NCBI GenBank assembly: GCA_016215705.1
Contig: JACRIR010000050.1
Location: 1-31,797, forward strand
Reading direction: 5' to 3'
DNA: 31,797 nt
Source of the DNA: Candidatus Poribacteria bacterium
GTDB lineage: Bacteria; Abyssobacteria; SURF-5
Shown: positions 1 to 7,778 of the stretch, one piece after another
Layout of the letters: the number at the start of each line of letters is the position of its first letter
Position numbering within the stretch: the stretch's first letter is position 1
Position numbers and translations under genes: made by a program
Notes under the pieces: generated by a model
Databases searched by the model: none
What the model was told of the DNA's origin: nothing
The model's input: the letters and a program-made list of their open reading frames with translations, nothing else

Positions 1-1
1 C

Positions 2-29
2 GGGGTCAGGTCTTGAAATTTGAATTAAG
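2..29 (+). repeat. Left 28-nt inverted repeat of the RAYT element
   Basis: Matches the reverse complement of 1007-1034 with a single mismatch (position 18). It lies directly at the window edge, as expected if the sequence assembly stopped at a multicopy repeat. Confidence 0.8.
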
Positions 30-55
30 GAACTACTATAGAGTAAGATGAGCGT

Positions 56-1030
56 ATGGCACGACCACTCAGAATAGAATACGAGGGCGCGGTATATCAC
101 ATCACTGCGCGGGGAAACGAGAAGAAGGCGATATTCCGCGACGAAGCGGATTACGAGACATTTCTTGAGCTCCTGAAGCAGCTTCCCGAAAGATTCGCTG
201 TGGTTATCCACGGATATGTCCTCATGACCAACCATTACCATATCCTCGTCGAGACCCCGCAACCAAATATCACGCGGGCGATGCATTACCTGAACTCTAC
301 CTATACCGGATATTTCAACAGGGTCCATCGGCATGCGGGCCACGTGTTGCAGGGGCGATACAAGGCGTTTCTGATTCAAAAGGACAGGTACTTGCTCGCC
401 GTAAGTCGTTATATCCATCTGAATCCTGTTCGGGCCGGATTGGTTGCCAGACCCGAGGCATACAAATGGAGCAGCTATTCGCAATATCTTGGGAGAAGAC
501 GCGCCGACGGATGGCTTTCACGTGCTTGGGTGCTTGAACAATACTCAAAAGATCCGGCGCAAGCCCGAAGACTTTACAGAAGATTTGTCGAGGAAGGAAT
601 CCAAGCGCCGGAGAACCCCTTCAAATCGCTTGTCGCCGGATTGGTTCTCGGTACCGAAGTGTTCGTTGAGGAAATCAAGAAGAGGCTGTCAATAGACAGG
701 CATCGTGATGTCCCGCAAACCAGGACCTTGGCGAGGAATCTCACGTATGAAGACATTCTGGCGATGGTCGCTGAACAAGTCGGGGGCGAGGAGAAGGCAA
801 TCATAGCGCGGGGCAGGCGAGATGTCTTCGCGCGGGGTGTTTGTCTCTATCTCTTGCGAACATTGACGGACATGAGGAACGACGAGATAGGGGCGCGTTT
901 TGGGATCAGCCACAGCGCCGTAAGTAAAGCGGTTTCGAACATGAAGAGGCAAATGGCGTGTGATCGCAAGACCAAGAAAAGTGTCGCCGAGATTGAATGC
1001 AAATTGCTTAATTCAAAATTCAAGACCTGA
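56..1030 (+). CDS. REP-associated tyrosine transposase (Y1_Tnp family) with DnaA-like C-terminal helix-turn-helix
   Basis: 324 residues. The first 170 or so form a Y1_Tnp HUH nuclease domain: an N-terminal YHITARG strand (14-20), the metal-binding H60-Y61-H62 in [10 protein letters not shown], and the helix [19 protein letters not shown], whose Y112 or Y119 is the likely nucleophile. Residues 255-300 ([20 protein letters not shown] then SHSAVSKAV) resemble the DNA-binding domain IV of DnaA, a known C-terminal addition in RAYTs. Known RAYTs cleave single-stranded DNA at REP hairpins headed by GTAG, and GTAG-headed hairpins occur elsewhere in this window (20776-20860, 26407-26434). The ribosome-binding site is weak, so the start is the longest reasonable ATG. 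The gene is intact. Whether it moves itself or disperses the palindromes is inference. Confidence 0.9.
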   Translation: MARPLRIEYEGAVYHITARGNEKKAIFRDEADYETFLELLKQLPERFAVVIHGYVLMTNHYHILVETPQPNITRAMHYLNSTYTGYFNRVHRHAGHVLQGRYKAFLIQKDRYLLAVSRYIHLNPVRAGLVARPEAYKWSSYSQYLGRRRADGWLSRAWVLEQYSKDPAQARRLYRRFVEEGIQAPENPFKSLVAGLVLGTEVFVEEIKKRLSIDRHRDVPQTRTLARNLTYEDILAMVAEQVGGEEKAIIARGRRDVFARGVCLYLLRTLTDMRNDEIGARFGISHSAVSKAVSNMKRQMACDRKTKKSVAEIECKLLNSKFKT

Positions 1031-1034
1031 CCCC
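1007..1034 (-). repeat. Right 28-nt inverted repeat of the RAYT element, carrying the gene's 3' end
   Basis: Reverse complement of the repeat at 2-29 with one mismatch. It encodes the C-terminal residues (NSKFKT) and the stop codon of the transposase, so the protein C-terminus is set by the repeat sequence. Confidence 0.8.
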
Positions 1035-1205
1035 CAGGAAGGCAGTTTTTTCAGGAGCGGTGGGAGTGGTCTTCGGCTATTTTCCCGCCCGAAAGGCCGC
1101 GCGTCTCAATCCCATCGATGCGCTTCGCCACGAGTAGGATGACCCATTTTCATTCGTGTTTGTCAGCGCATGCTCGTGGCCGATAGAGTTGCGGTATTGA
1201 TGGGA

Positions 1206-2288
1206 TCAATACATGCCATGCTTCTTTGCAGCCTTGATCATGGCGAGAAAGTTTTCGGGTTTAACGCCCGGATGGATGGTGTTCGAGTCGCAGAGGATGT
1301 AACCGCCGCCCGGCGCAGCGGCTATAATGGCGTTGATGACAGCGGCTTCTACTTCTTCACCGGTCCCGAAGCAGAGCAGGTCTCCGCAGTCGATGTTTCC
1401 CAACAGGCAGATTTTGCCGCCGCAATAGTCCTTCACCTTTTTCAGGTCCATGCCTCCCTGCGGCTGAAGCGGATTGAGTCCGTCGTAGCCCATATCGAGC
1501 ATCGCATCCAGAATCGGCCAGAGATTGCCGTCACTGTGATGCACGACCTTGAGGCCGAGCTCGTGCCCTCGGTCCAGGAGCCGCTGATTGTAAGGCATAA
1601 TGAATTCCTTGAAGAATGCGGGCGACATGATGGTGCTCTTGTTGGATGCAAAGTCATCCTCGATGATTATCACATCGGCGCCGGCTTTCGCCACGAAGCC
1701 GATGACCTCAAGATTATAGTCGAGCACGAGTTGGAAAATGTGATGGACCAAGTCGGGATGGTCGATCATGTCCATCAGTAGGTTTTCCATTCCTCTTATC
1801 TCCCAGCCGCGCGTAAACACGCCGTCGATCATGAAGAACTGCGCCAGCCTGTTTCCGAATCGCGCTTGCGCCATGTCGAGCAAGAAGAGGTCTCTATCCC
1901 GGTTGGGGGTGGGGGGCTGATAGCGCCTTATGTCTTCAGGAGTCTTTATCACCGCCTCGACCGGAAAAGCCAACCCGAATTGATTCCGCTCGAGCACCGC
2001 GCCCCATTCGTCGCGATAGCGCTTCTCATCAAGAGGAGTCTCCTCGCCGAGCGGCAACGAGGTGATTCCATCAATTTCGAGTTCCTCATGGATCAGGTAA
2101 GCGGTTTCAATCAACTTCATTTGTTCCTCTTGATCCATAAGGTTGATGGGTTTTGGCTCGGGGAGGCCTTCTGTGAAGTGTTTGCCTATGTTAATGATGC
2201 TTATCTCGTTCATCGCGTGGACCCACACGGGGACGCGGTCCGGCTCGCGGAGACTTAGTGCGGTGAGAATACGTTCTCTGGGAGTCAT
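1206..2288 (-). CDS. Uroporphyrinogen decarboxylase (UroD)-superfamily protein, MtaA/CmuA-like methyltransferase
   Basis: 360 residues, a TIM-barrel of the UroD superfamily, which includes HemE and the corrinoid-linked methyltransferases MtaA and CmuA. It opens with TPRERILTALSLREPDRVPV, the typical start of the non-HemE branch. Landmarks are VVHHSDGN, GLNPLQPQGGMD and GNIDCGDLL. The zinc-binding H-x-C of MtaA is here H-S-D, and the C-terminal cysteine is in ILCDSNTIHPG. I infer a methyl or methyl-like group transfer on a small molecule, not heme synthesis. The start is ATG at 2288, nine bases after an AGGA; a TTG six bases upstream is too close to that site. It is the last gene of the minus-strand island that begins with the TetR gene near 10280. 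Substrate unknown. Confidence 0.85.
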   Translation of the reverse strand: MTPRERILTALSLREPDRVPVWVHAMNEISIINIGKHFTEGLPEPKPINLMDQEEQMKLIETAYLIHEELEIDGITSLPLGEETPLDEKRYRDEWGAVLERNQFGLAFPVEAVIKTPEDIRRYQPPTPNRDRDLFLLDMAQARFGNRLAQFFMIDGVFTRGWEIRGMENLLMDMIDHPDLVHHIFQLVLDYNLEVIGFVAKAGADVIIIEDDFASNKSTIMSPAFFKEFIMPYNQRLLDRGHELGLKVVHHSDGNLWPILDAMLDMGYDGLNPLQPQGGMDLKKVKDYCGGKICLLGNIDCGDLLCFGTGEEVEAAVINAIIAAAPGGGYILCDSNTIHPGVKPENFLAMIKAAKKHGMY

Positions 2289-2379
2289 AGCCAAAGTCCT
2301 GGTTTCGTTTTATTTTGGGTTTTAGATTGAAAAGAATCCGCAAAATTCGAACTGATTCTTTGCCGCAAATCCCCCTTTG

Positions 2380-2399
2380 TCCCCCTTTGCAAAGGGGGA
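2380..2399. repeat. Perfect 20-nt palindrome of the ccccctttgcaaaggggg family (copy 1)
   Basis: The pattern is t-ccccc-ttt-gc-aaa-ggggg-a. Close relatives lie at 18457-18478 and 28944-28965, always between genes. It is preceded here by a partial direct repeat (ccccctttg at 2371-2379). No U-run follows it on either strand, so a simple terminator role is not obvious. Confidence 0.75.
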
Positions 2400-2425
2400 A
2401 AGAGAGAAGGCGATTCTTGACTCTT

Positions 2426-2457
2426 CCCTTTCGCCTTTGCCCTTTCGCCTTTCGCCT
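2426..2457. repeat. Short tandem repeat of the cctttcgc heptamer/octamer type
   Basis: Pyrimidine-rich tract in which ccctttcgcc, tttgccc, tttcgcc and tttcgcc follow each other between the UroD and SDR genes. Similar text occurs at 9572-9582. It looks like a degenerate minisatellite; no gene or regulatory role is visible. Confidence 0.5.
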
Positions 2458-2480
2458 ATTACTTCCTTTTTCCGCTTTTT

Positions 2481-3314
2481 CTAGTGGTTGAACTCCATTC
2501 CGCCGGTAACCGCGACCGCCTGCCCCACCATATAATTCGCTCGCTCGGAGACAAGGAACGACACGACGTTCGCTATGTCCTCGGCGTTTGCAGCGCGACC
2601 CAGCGGGATCGTATCGATAACTGCTTGTCTTGCTTCTTCCACCGTGCCGCCCTTGACGAACGAGAGGAACTCGTACTCCTCGAAGCCGAGGTCAGTCTCG
2701 ACCATAGCAGGGCACACACAATTGACGTTGATATTGAATTGGGCAAACTCAGCCGCAAGGACCTGAGTGAGACCGACCACCGCAAATTTCGATGCGCAGT
2801 ATGCGCCGTACGAGGCCGATCCGCGCAAACCCGCCGTCGACGCGATATTCACGATCTTCCCGCTCTTCTGTTCTATCATTGCGGGAAGCACGGTCTGGCA
2901 GCACAGGTAAGCGCCTTTGGCATTGACCGCGAACGTCTTATCCCACGCCGCCTCACTGATGCTGAGGAAAGGACCGACTCCGACCGCCGAGCCTGCGTTG
3001 TTGACGAGGATATCGACACGCCCAAACTCCGTGAGCGCGCCGTCCACCATCTCTTGTATCTCACCTTTCTTTGTGACGTCCACCTTGAATGCGAGGGCGC
3101 GCCGCCCGAGCGCCTCGATCTCGCGCACGACATTCTGCAGTTGCTCCCAATCGCCGAGATTGTAGAACGCGAGATCACCTTCGTACTTCCGGCAGATGTC
3201 GCTTATGACGATGTCTGCGCCGTCACGCGCGAGGCGCAGCGCGCAGCCGCGCCCGATTCCACGCGCACGGCCCACACCGGTCACGATTGCGACTTTCCCT
3301 TTCAAGTCAGGCAT
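2481..3314 (-). CDS. Short-chain dehydrogenase/reductase (SDR), classical type (first of two)
   Basis: 277 residues. The Rossmann nucleotide-binding motif is TGVGRARGIGRG (12-23), with two extra residues compared with the usual TGxxxGxG. NNAG lies at 105-108, and the catalytic Ser159, Tyr172 and Lys176 (YCASK) are all present. The C-terminal segment GQAVAVTGG is typical of the family. It is an NAD(P)-dependent oxidoreductase for an alcohol or ketone; the substrate cannot be read from sequence. I place the start at ATG 3314 because gggggtggg lies just before it and the nucleotide-binding fold begins at once; upstream in-frame codons run into the repeat-rich intergenic DNA. Neighbours on the same strand are the ThDP enzyme (309 nt upstream) and the UroD protein (192 nt downstream). 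Confidence 0.9.
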   Translation of the reverse strand: MPDLKGKVAIVTGVGRARGIGRGCALRLARDGADIVISDICRKYEGDLAFYNLGDWEQLQNVVREIEALGRRALAFKVDVTKKGEIQEMVDGALTEFGRVDILVNNAGSAVGVGPFLSISEAAWDKTFAVNAKGAYLCCQTVLPAMIEQKSGKIVNIASTAGLRGSASYGAYCASKFAVVGLTQVLAAEFAQFNINVNCVCPAMVETDLGFEEYEFLSFVKGGTVEEARQAVIDTIPLGRAANAEDIANVVSFLVSERANYMVGQAVAVTGGMEFNH

Positions 3315-3442
3315 TTTCCCACCCCCATGTTTTCCCTCTTGCCATCGGTCCATCGTCCACAGTTCATAGTACGTGGTTGAAGATGCAAGAAACGGTTCCT
3401 TGTCCTCCCTGACAAAAGCTTCAATATTCGGCACCTGTTTCC

Positions 3443-3485
3443 CTTAATTCGGGGACACCTTGCTGCAAGGTGTCCCCGAATTAAG
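3443..3485. repeat. Palindrome of the ggggacacc family (copy 1)
   Basis: Perfect inverted repeat with 21-nt arms around one base. The arms read cttaattcggggacacc plus ttgc, and the tip is the cctt-gctgc-aagg variant. It lies in the 309-nt gap 3315-3623, which otherwise holds the small palindrome at 3533-3550 and no supported gene. See also 7671, 18509, 20874, 24219 and 26285-26541. Confidence 0.85.
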
Positions 3486-3532
3486 TGCTCGCGCCGGCAC
3501 AACACCATACTGCCTCTGTGCCGTTGAAAGAC

Positions 3533-3550
3533 GTGCGAATGAATTCGCAC
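3533..3550. repeat. Small gtgcgaat/attcgcac palindrome
   Basis: Eight-bp stem around two bases, followed by a related gcgcaatgaattgcggccctac segment (split here: gcgcaatgaattgc, ggccctac) at 3559-3580. Its core matches the stem of the much longer hairpin at 20776-20860, so I treat it as a shortened member of that family. Confidence 0.5.
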
Positions 3551-3623
3551 CCACACAGGCGCAATGAATTGCGGCCCTACAGATACATATGTGCGAAGTC
3601 CGCCATTCATCATTCCGCGTTCA

Positions 3624-5345
3624 TTATTCCGCCGGAGTCTCTCCCGTGTAGACTCTCGCGAAATGAGCAAGGCCTGGCGGCCATGTATTGGCCTCTTTAT
3701 TGGTGACCACGTGAATCACCGACGGCAATCCCGACTCGACGGCCCTCCGGAGAGCCGGTCTCAGGTCCTTGACATTGTCGACGTATTCACCGTGGCAGTC
3801 CATCGCCTGCGCGATTTTATCATACCGGATGGGATAATGCGCAACACCGACCATAAACTCGGGTCCGCCGAATTCCATTATCTGACCGGGCGCCTCCATT
3901 CCCCACTGATAGTCGCAGTTAATGATAACGACGATCGGCAGCTTTTCGCGTTTGGCCGTTTCCATCTCCATCAGATTGAAGCCGACGGCGCTGTCGCCCG
4001 TTATCACATAGACTGACTTGTCCGGATTCGCCAATTTCGCTCCGAGCGCATAAGGAATGCCTATGCCGAGGTGCCCGAACTTCGAGGTCCACAGCAGGCA
4101 ATCGGGATTGAAGATTGCATGGTAATGCGCCGTGTAAAGCCCGTTGTTGCCGCCGTCCTGCACCATGATCGAGTTTCGCGGAAAAAACTCCCTGACCGTT
4201 TTGGCCATGCTGCCTGGATGCACAGGCGAATCCGGCGTGTCGGTTGCGCTTTGGAGCAGTTCTTCCGCCCATGCGGCATTGATCTGTTTCAACGACTCAA
4301 CGAGCGCGACAGGTTTGCATTTGCTCGTAAGAGTCTTGACGCGTTTCAATATATCGGCGACAACTCGCTCGGCATCGCCTACGATAGCCAGGTCGATTTC
4401 ACGATTCAGCGCGATCATCTCGGGATCGATGTCAATCTGAATTATCTTCTGCTCGTCGGGCTTGCCCCAATCGGGATATTGTCCGCGAAATTCCGTCTCG
4501 CTCATCTGAGTGCCAACCACTAGGACGACGTCGGCTTTCTTGCGCGCCTCCCATATCGCCGGACTCAAGCAATGGAAGCACTGAGGATGGTCTTCCGGGA
4601 TAAGTCCGCGGGCGCCCGCCGATGTCGAGACCACAGCGCCCAGATGCTCCGCCAGCTCGTGCACCCCTGCCGCAGCCTTCGAGTGTTTTACTCCGCCGCC
4701 GACGTGGACCAACGGGTTTTTGGCGCTTACGAGCATTTGCGCCGCCTGCTCGACGAGTTCCGGATTGCCGGCCAACCGGTATGTGACACGATATCGCTCG
4801 GGCGCAACGACCCTCACCGAATCCTCCTCGCCGGCAGCATAGAAAACCTCGTCCGGCACGTCGAGTTGAACCGGGCCGGGTTTTCCGGAGGCTGCAATGC
4901 GGAAGGCTTTCTGTATCAGCTCAGGAATACGCGCCCAATCGTTGACGACCGCATTCCACTTGGTCACAGGCTTGAAGAGATTGATCTGATCGCAGTACTG
5001 GAAAGAGCCGCCCTTGTCCGGATAGATCACTCCTTTGCGTCTCTGGCACGTCAGCGCCACAACGGGGCTCCCTTCGGCGTATGCGGTTGCTATGCCTGAC
5101 ACAAGATTCGCCGTGCCGGGCCCTGCGCCCGACATGCAAACAGCAGGCCGGCCAGTGAGCCGCGCATGGGCGTCCGCCATGTGGGCCGCCGCCGCCTCGT
5201 GGCGCGGAGGAATCAGCCTGATGCCGTAGTCCTTCAGTTTTCCCAGCAGCGGATTATATCCCGCATCGCAAACTGCGAATATGTATTTCACTTTTTCCTG
5301 AACGAGACATCTTAGAATGAGTTCTCCACCGGTGATTTGCGCCAT
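3624..5345 (-). CDS. ThDP-dependent enzyme of the acetolactate synthase / oxalyl-CoA decarboxylase superfamily
   Basis: 573 residues with the three-domain layout of the family. The N-terminal pyrimidine-binding domain holds the catalytic Glu50 (PPRHEAAAAHMADAHAR), and GSFQYCDQINLFKPVTKW (about 114-131) fits the family. The central domain lies around 190-330. The C-terminal diphosphate-binding domain reads GDSAVGF (450-456) through N476-C477-D478. The ThDP motif is normally GDG...NN; GDS is typical of oxalyl-CoA decarboxylase and 2-hydroxyacyl-CoA lyase, while NC in place of NN is unusual. No acetolactate synthase small subunit is nearby, so branched-chain biosynthesis is unlikely. I favour a carboligase, lyase or decarboxylase in the catabolic island. 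The start is ATG 5345, six bases after aaggaga. The aminotransferase gene ends 50 nt upstream. Confidence 0.85.
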   Translation of the reverse strand: MAQITGGELILRCLVQEKVKYIFAVCDAGYNPLLGKLKDYGIRLIPPRHEAAAAHMADAHARLTGRPAVCMSGAGPGTANLVSGIATAYAEGSPVVALTCQRRKGVIYPDKGGSFQYCDQINLFKPVTKWNAVVNDWARIPELIQKAFRIAASGKPGPVQLDVPDEVFYAAGEEDSVRVVAPERYRVTYRLAGNPELVEQAAQMLVSAKNPLVHVGGGVKHSKAAAGVHELAEHLGAVVSTSAGARGLIPEDHPQCFHCLSPAIWEARKKADVVLVVGTQMSETEFRGQYPDWGKPDEQKIIQIDIDPEMIALNREIDLAIVGDAERVVADILKRVKTLTSKCKPVALVESLKQINAAWAEELLQSATDTPDSPVHPGSMAKTVREFFPRNSIMVQDGGNNGLYTAHYHAIFNPDCLLWTSKFGHLGIGIPYALGAKLANPDKSVYVITGDSAVGFNLMEMETAKREKLPIVVIINCDYQWGMEAPGQIMEFGGPEFMVGVAHYPIRYDKIAQAMDCHGEYVDNVKDLRPALRRAVESGLPSVIHVVTNKEANTWPPGLAHFARVYTGETPAE

Positions 5346-5395
5346 GAGTCGTCTCCTTTGCCATTCGTTTGAATGATGCTGCGTCTTTGCGTGAG

Positions 5396-6751
5396 TTACA
5401 GCACTCCGTCCTCTTTAATTTCTATCAACGATGTCTTCATTACATCGATGATTTTGTCCACGTCTTTCTCTGTGTGAGCGGCCGACATGAATACGGTGTG
5501 CAGGTCCGGCAAATAAACGCCGTGGTATCGCATGTAGTTGCCAAAAGCCGTTCCCTTCAGCCATCCCTCGGGGCTGACCAGGTCGCGCGGACTCTTCGGG
5601 GCACCCCAGCAAAAATGGGAAACAAACCATGAACTGAGCCCGATCAGTTGGAACTCGAATTCGTTTTCCACCGCAAACTTACGCATTTCCCGCTTGATTC
5701 GACTGGCCTGACCATCGATGTAATCGTAAGTCTCCGGATGGTCGCGCAGATATTCCAGCACCGATGCTCCCACGCTTGTGGTGACAGGGTTACCGCTGAA
5801 CGTGCCGACTATCGCACATTTCTCGGCAATATCCTGAAAGAAATTGCCGCTTGTGATGAGCGGCTGCAAGGCGTCCACACTGCCTGCTATCGCGCCGACG
5901 GGGAATCCACCCCCGATGATTTTCCCATATGTTGCCATGTCGGGTGTAACCCCAAAGTGCGCCTGTGCGCCGCCATAGCTCAAACGAAAACCGCTGATGA
6001 CCTCATCAAAAATGAGCAGCACGCCGCATTCGCGAGTTACCTCCCGAAGCTCTTTGAGGAAATCTCCCATGTCAATAGGGAGAATGCTCGGCACCGGCTC
6101 GATGATGACGGCCGCCAGTTCGTCTTTGTGTTTCCTTATTCTCTCGAGACTCTCAGGCCGGTTATATGCGAGTGTAATCACCTGGTCGACAGCCGCCTGC
6201 GGTATTCCCCGCGTATCCGCAACACTAAGGGGGGCTTCCTCTTCTCCTGAGCCTACTGAGAAAATGCTGCTCACCTGCGCGTAATCGTGCACGCCGTGAT
6301 ACCCGCCTTCGAATTTGGCGATCTTGTCCTTGCCTGTGCGCGCGCGGGCCACCTTCATCGCGTGCATGGTTGCCTCCGTTCCGGAATTGGCGAAAGCGAC
6401 ACGCTCGGCGCATGGGATTGCATCCACCATGAGTTCCGCCAGGCGCACTTCGTTCTCATGCGCAATATCGTACACCGTGCCATTGCGGATTGCTCTCTCC
6501 GCCGCTTCAACGACTACCGGATGGCCATGACCCAATATCAGAGTCCCGTAGCCCATGGTTACGTCGACGTATTCGTTGCCGTCGAAATCAATGAGTTTCG
6601 AGCCGCTTGCTTTCTTGATGAAGGCGACACCCTTGGGCGCACGGAAGGGGCCAGTCGCAACCGGCGAAAGAAGCGCTTTCTTCGCCCTTTCCAGAATCTC
6701 ATTTGATTTCTTCAACTTCTCAGAAAAACGGTCTTCGATCTTCCTTGACAT
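5396..6751 (-). CDS. Class III (PLP) aminotransferase, glutamate-1-semialdehyde 2,1-aminomutase-like
   Basis: 451 residues. Fold-type I landmarks are all present: FANSGTEATMHAM for phosphate binding, GGYHG, the FDEVISGFR aspartate (Asp249) and the Schiff-base lysine in TYGKIIGGGFPVGA (Lys277), with numbering from the ATG chosen here. The family includes HemL but also many aminotransferases and aminomutases of secondary and catabolic pathways. Context without other tetrapyrrole genes argues for one of these. The start is ATG 6751: an aaggagg site ends ten bases upstream, whereas the GTG at 6760 would sit one base from it. The upstream SDR gene stops 15 nt before, so the two are surely cotranscribed. 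The amino donor and acceptor are unknown. Confidence 0.87.
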   Translation of the reverse strand: MSRKIEDRFSEKLKKSNEILERAKKALLSPVATGPFRAPKGVAFIKKASGSKLIDFDGNEYVDVTMGYGTLILGHGHPVVVEAAERAIRNGTVYDIAHENEVRLAELMVDAIPCAERVAFANSGTEATMHAMKVARARTGKDKIAKFEGGYHGVHDYAQVSSIFSVGSGEEEAPLSVADTRGIPQAAVDQVITLAYNRPESLERIRKHKDELAAVIIEPVPSILPIDMGDFLKELREVTRECGVLLIFDEVISGFRLSYGGAQAHFGVTPDMATYGKIIGGGFPVGAIAGSVDALQPLITSGNFFQDIAEKCAIVGTFSGNPVTTSVGASVLEYLRDHPETYDYIDGQASRIKREMRKFAVENEFEFQLIGLSSWFVSHFCWGAPKSPRDLVSPEGWLKGTAFGNYMRYHGVYLPDLHTVFMSAAHTEKDVDKIIDVMKTSLIEIKEDGVL

Positions 6752-6766
6752 GTCTGCCACGCCTCC

Positions 6767-7537
6767 TTACAGATTTTCCAGCAAAGGCAAAACAAGCCCC
6801 ATGCTGAGGCCGGCAGTCATTCCGCCGTCAATGCAAATGGCCTGGCCTGATATGAACGAACAGTCATCGGCGCACAAGAAATGAAAAAGGGCCGCGACCT
6901 CCTCGGCTTTGCAGAGGCGGCCGAGCGGCATCATCAATTTGGCGATTTTCAGTTCGGCGCCTCCGCCGTCCGTATACGCCATCGGAGTGTCGACCGTGCC
7001 GGGACACACGCAGTTCACGCGGATGTTGCGCGCCGCAAGCTCGAGCGCGGCAGTCCTTGTTATTCCAACGACAGCGGACTTGGACGCGACGTAAGGACCA
7101 TACGTGGGCGCTCCCTGAACACCTGCCAACGAAGCAGTGCTTACGATTGAGCCGCCGTTTACCATGTGGTCAACGGAATGCTTAATCCCGAACACCACAC
7201 TCATGGCGTTGAGCCTGTAGCTCGACTCAAAGTCTTTCGCGGGGAGATACTGAATAAAGTTAGGCCCCTCGCCGTCGCCGCCGCCGGCATTGTTGATCAC
7301 GATGTCGATGCGCCCGTACTTCCGCGCCGTTTCATCCATGAGAGCCTTTACCTGCCCCTCGCTTGTAACATCTGTTTTGATGAAGAGTCCGCCAACCTCC
7401 TTTGCAAGCGCCGTGGCGTCCGCAATGTCCGCCATGACCACATTTGCACCCGCCACGACGAAACGTTTCGCCGTTGCCAGGCCGATACCGGATGCCGCGC
7501 CGGTAACTACAGCGACTTTACCTTTGAGTGAGAACAT
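6767..7537 (-). CDS. Short-chain dehydrogenase/reductase (SDR), classical type (second of two)
   Basis: 256 residues. It carries TGAASGIG (12-19), an acidic residue after the second strand (MADIAD, suggesting NAD preference), NNAG at 82-85, and the catalytic Ser136, Tyr149 and Lys153 (YVASK). The C-terminus is extended by GLSMGLVLPLLENL beyond the usual GG end. The start is ATG 7537, with aaggggga eight bases before it. It is the first gene of a tight pair with the aminotransferase. An SDR beside a PLP aminotransferase fits an alcohol-to-ketone-to-amine interconversion, which is inference. It is clearly different in sequence from the SDR at 2481-3314, so the two probably act on different steps. 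Confidence 0.9.
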   Translation of the reverse strand: MFSLKGKVAVVTGAASGIGLATAKRFVVAGANVVMADIADATALAKEVGGLFIKTDVTSEGQVKALMDETARKYGRIDIVINNAGGGDGEGPNFIQYLPAKDFESSYRLNAMSVVFGIKHSVDHMVNGGSIVSTASLAGVQGAPTYGPYVASKSAVVGITRTAALELAARNIRVNCVCPGTVDTPMAYTDGGGAELKIAKLMMPLGRLCKAEEVAALFHFLCADDCSFISGQAICIDGGMTAGLSMGLVLPLLENL

Positions 7538-7670
7538 TTGGTTTTTCCCCCTTCAATACTTCCCAACAGTTGGAGTCGTTATTCCGCGCCCTCGTTTCCC
7601 GGGAGCGCCTGTCCCGCCGGCCGCGTGGTTGATTGTGAAAGAAACACACAAATCATCACGCGCAGACGGA

Positions 7671-7715
7671 CGTTTATTCGGGGACACCATGCGGCATGGT
7701 GTCCCCGAATAAACG
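7671..7715. repeat. Palindrome of the ggggacacc family (copy 2)
   Basis: Perfect 45-nt inverted repeat with 22-nt arms around one g. The arms read cgtttattcggggacacc plus atgc, the ccatgc-g-gcatgg tip variant. The sequence gattgtgaaagaaa (7631-7644), found close beside other copies, lies 26 nt upstream. It is in the 241-nt gap between the symporter and SDR genes and has no U-run. Confidence 0.85.
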
Positions 7716-7778
7716 AGGTTTTCCCTGGAGTGCAGTTCGGCCCGACCGTAAGCCGCAAACTGTGGACCGCAAACCGTT

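Larger units (their letters stand above)
2..1034 (+). mobile_element. RAYT (IS200-like HUH transposase) element bounded by 28-nt inverted repeats
   Basis: Positions 2-29 and the reverse complement of 1007-1034 agree at 27 of 28 bases, starting ggggtcaggtcttgaa and ending gaattaag. They enclose exactly one transposase gene. The right repeat is part of the coding sequence: the last residues and the TGA stop (1028-1030) lie in it. Terminal inverted repeats are not typical of classical IS200/IS605 elements, whose ends are subterminal hairpins. This could therefore be a domesticated RAYT with REP-like flanks rather than an autonomous transposon. Only one base precedes the left repeat, so no target duplication can be seen. 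Confidence 0.7.

Noticed and set aside
2484-3380. Long plus-strand frame opposite the first SDR gene
   Set aside because: The SDR on the minus strand has all catalytic residues; the plus-strand product is low-complexity, Arg- and His-rich and unlike any family I know.
3624-5345. Acetolactate synthase large subunit (ilvB)
   Set aside because: No small subunit or ilv genes adjacent, and the ThDP motif GDS...NC is of another type.
1206-6751. Heme biosynthesis genes hemE (UroD) and hemL (glutamate-1-semialdehyde mutase)
   Set aside because: The UroD protein lacks HemE-type N-terminal signatures and has HSDGN. The aminotransferase belongs to the broad GSAM-like group. Neighbours are catabolic, not tetrapyrrole genes.
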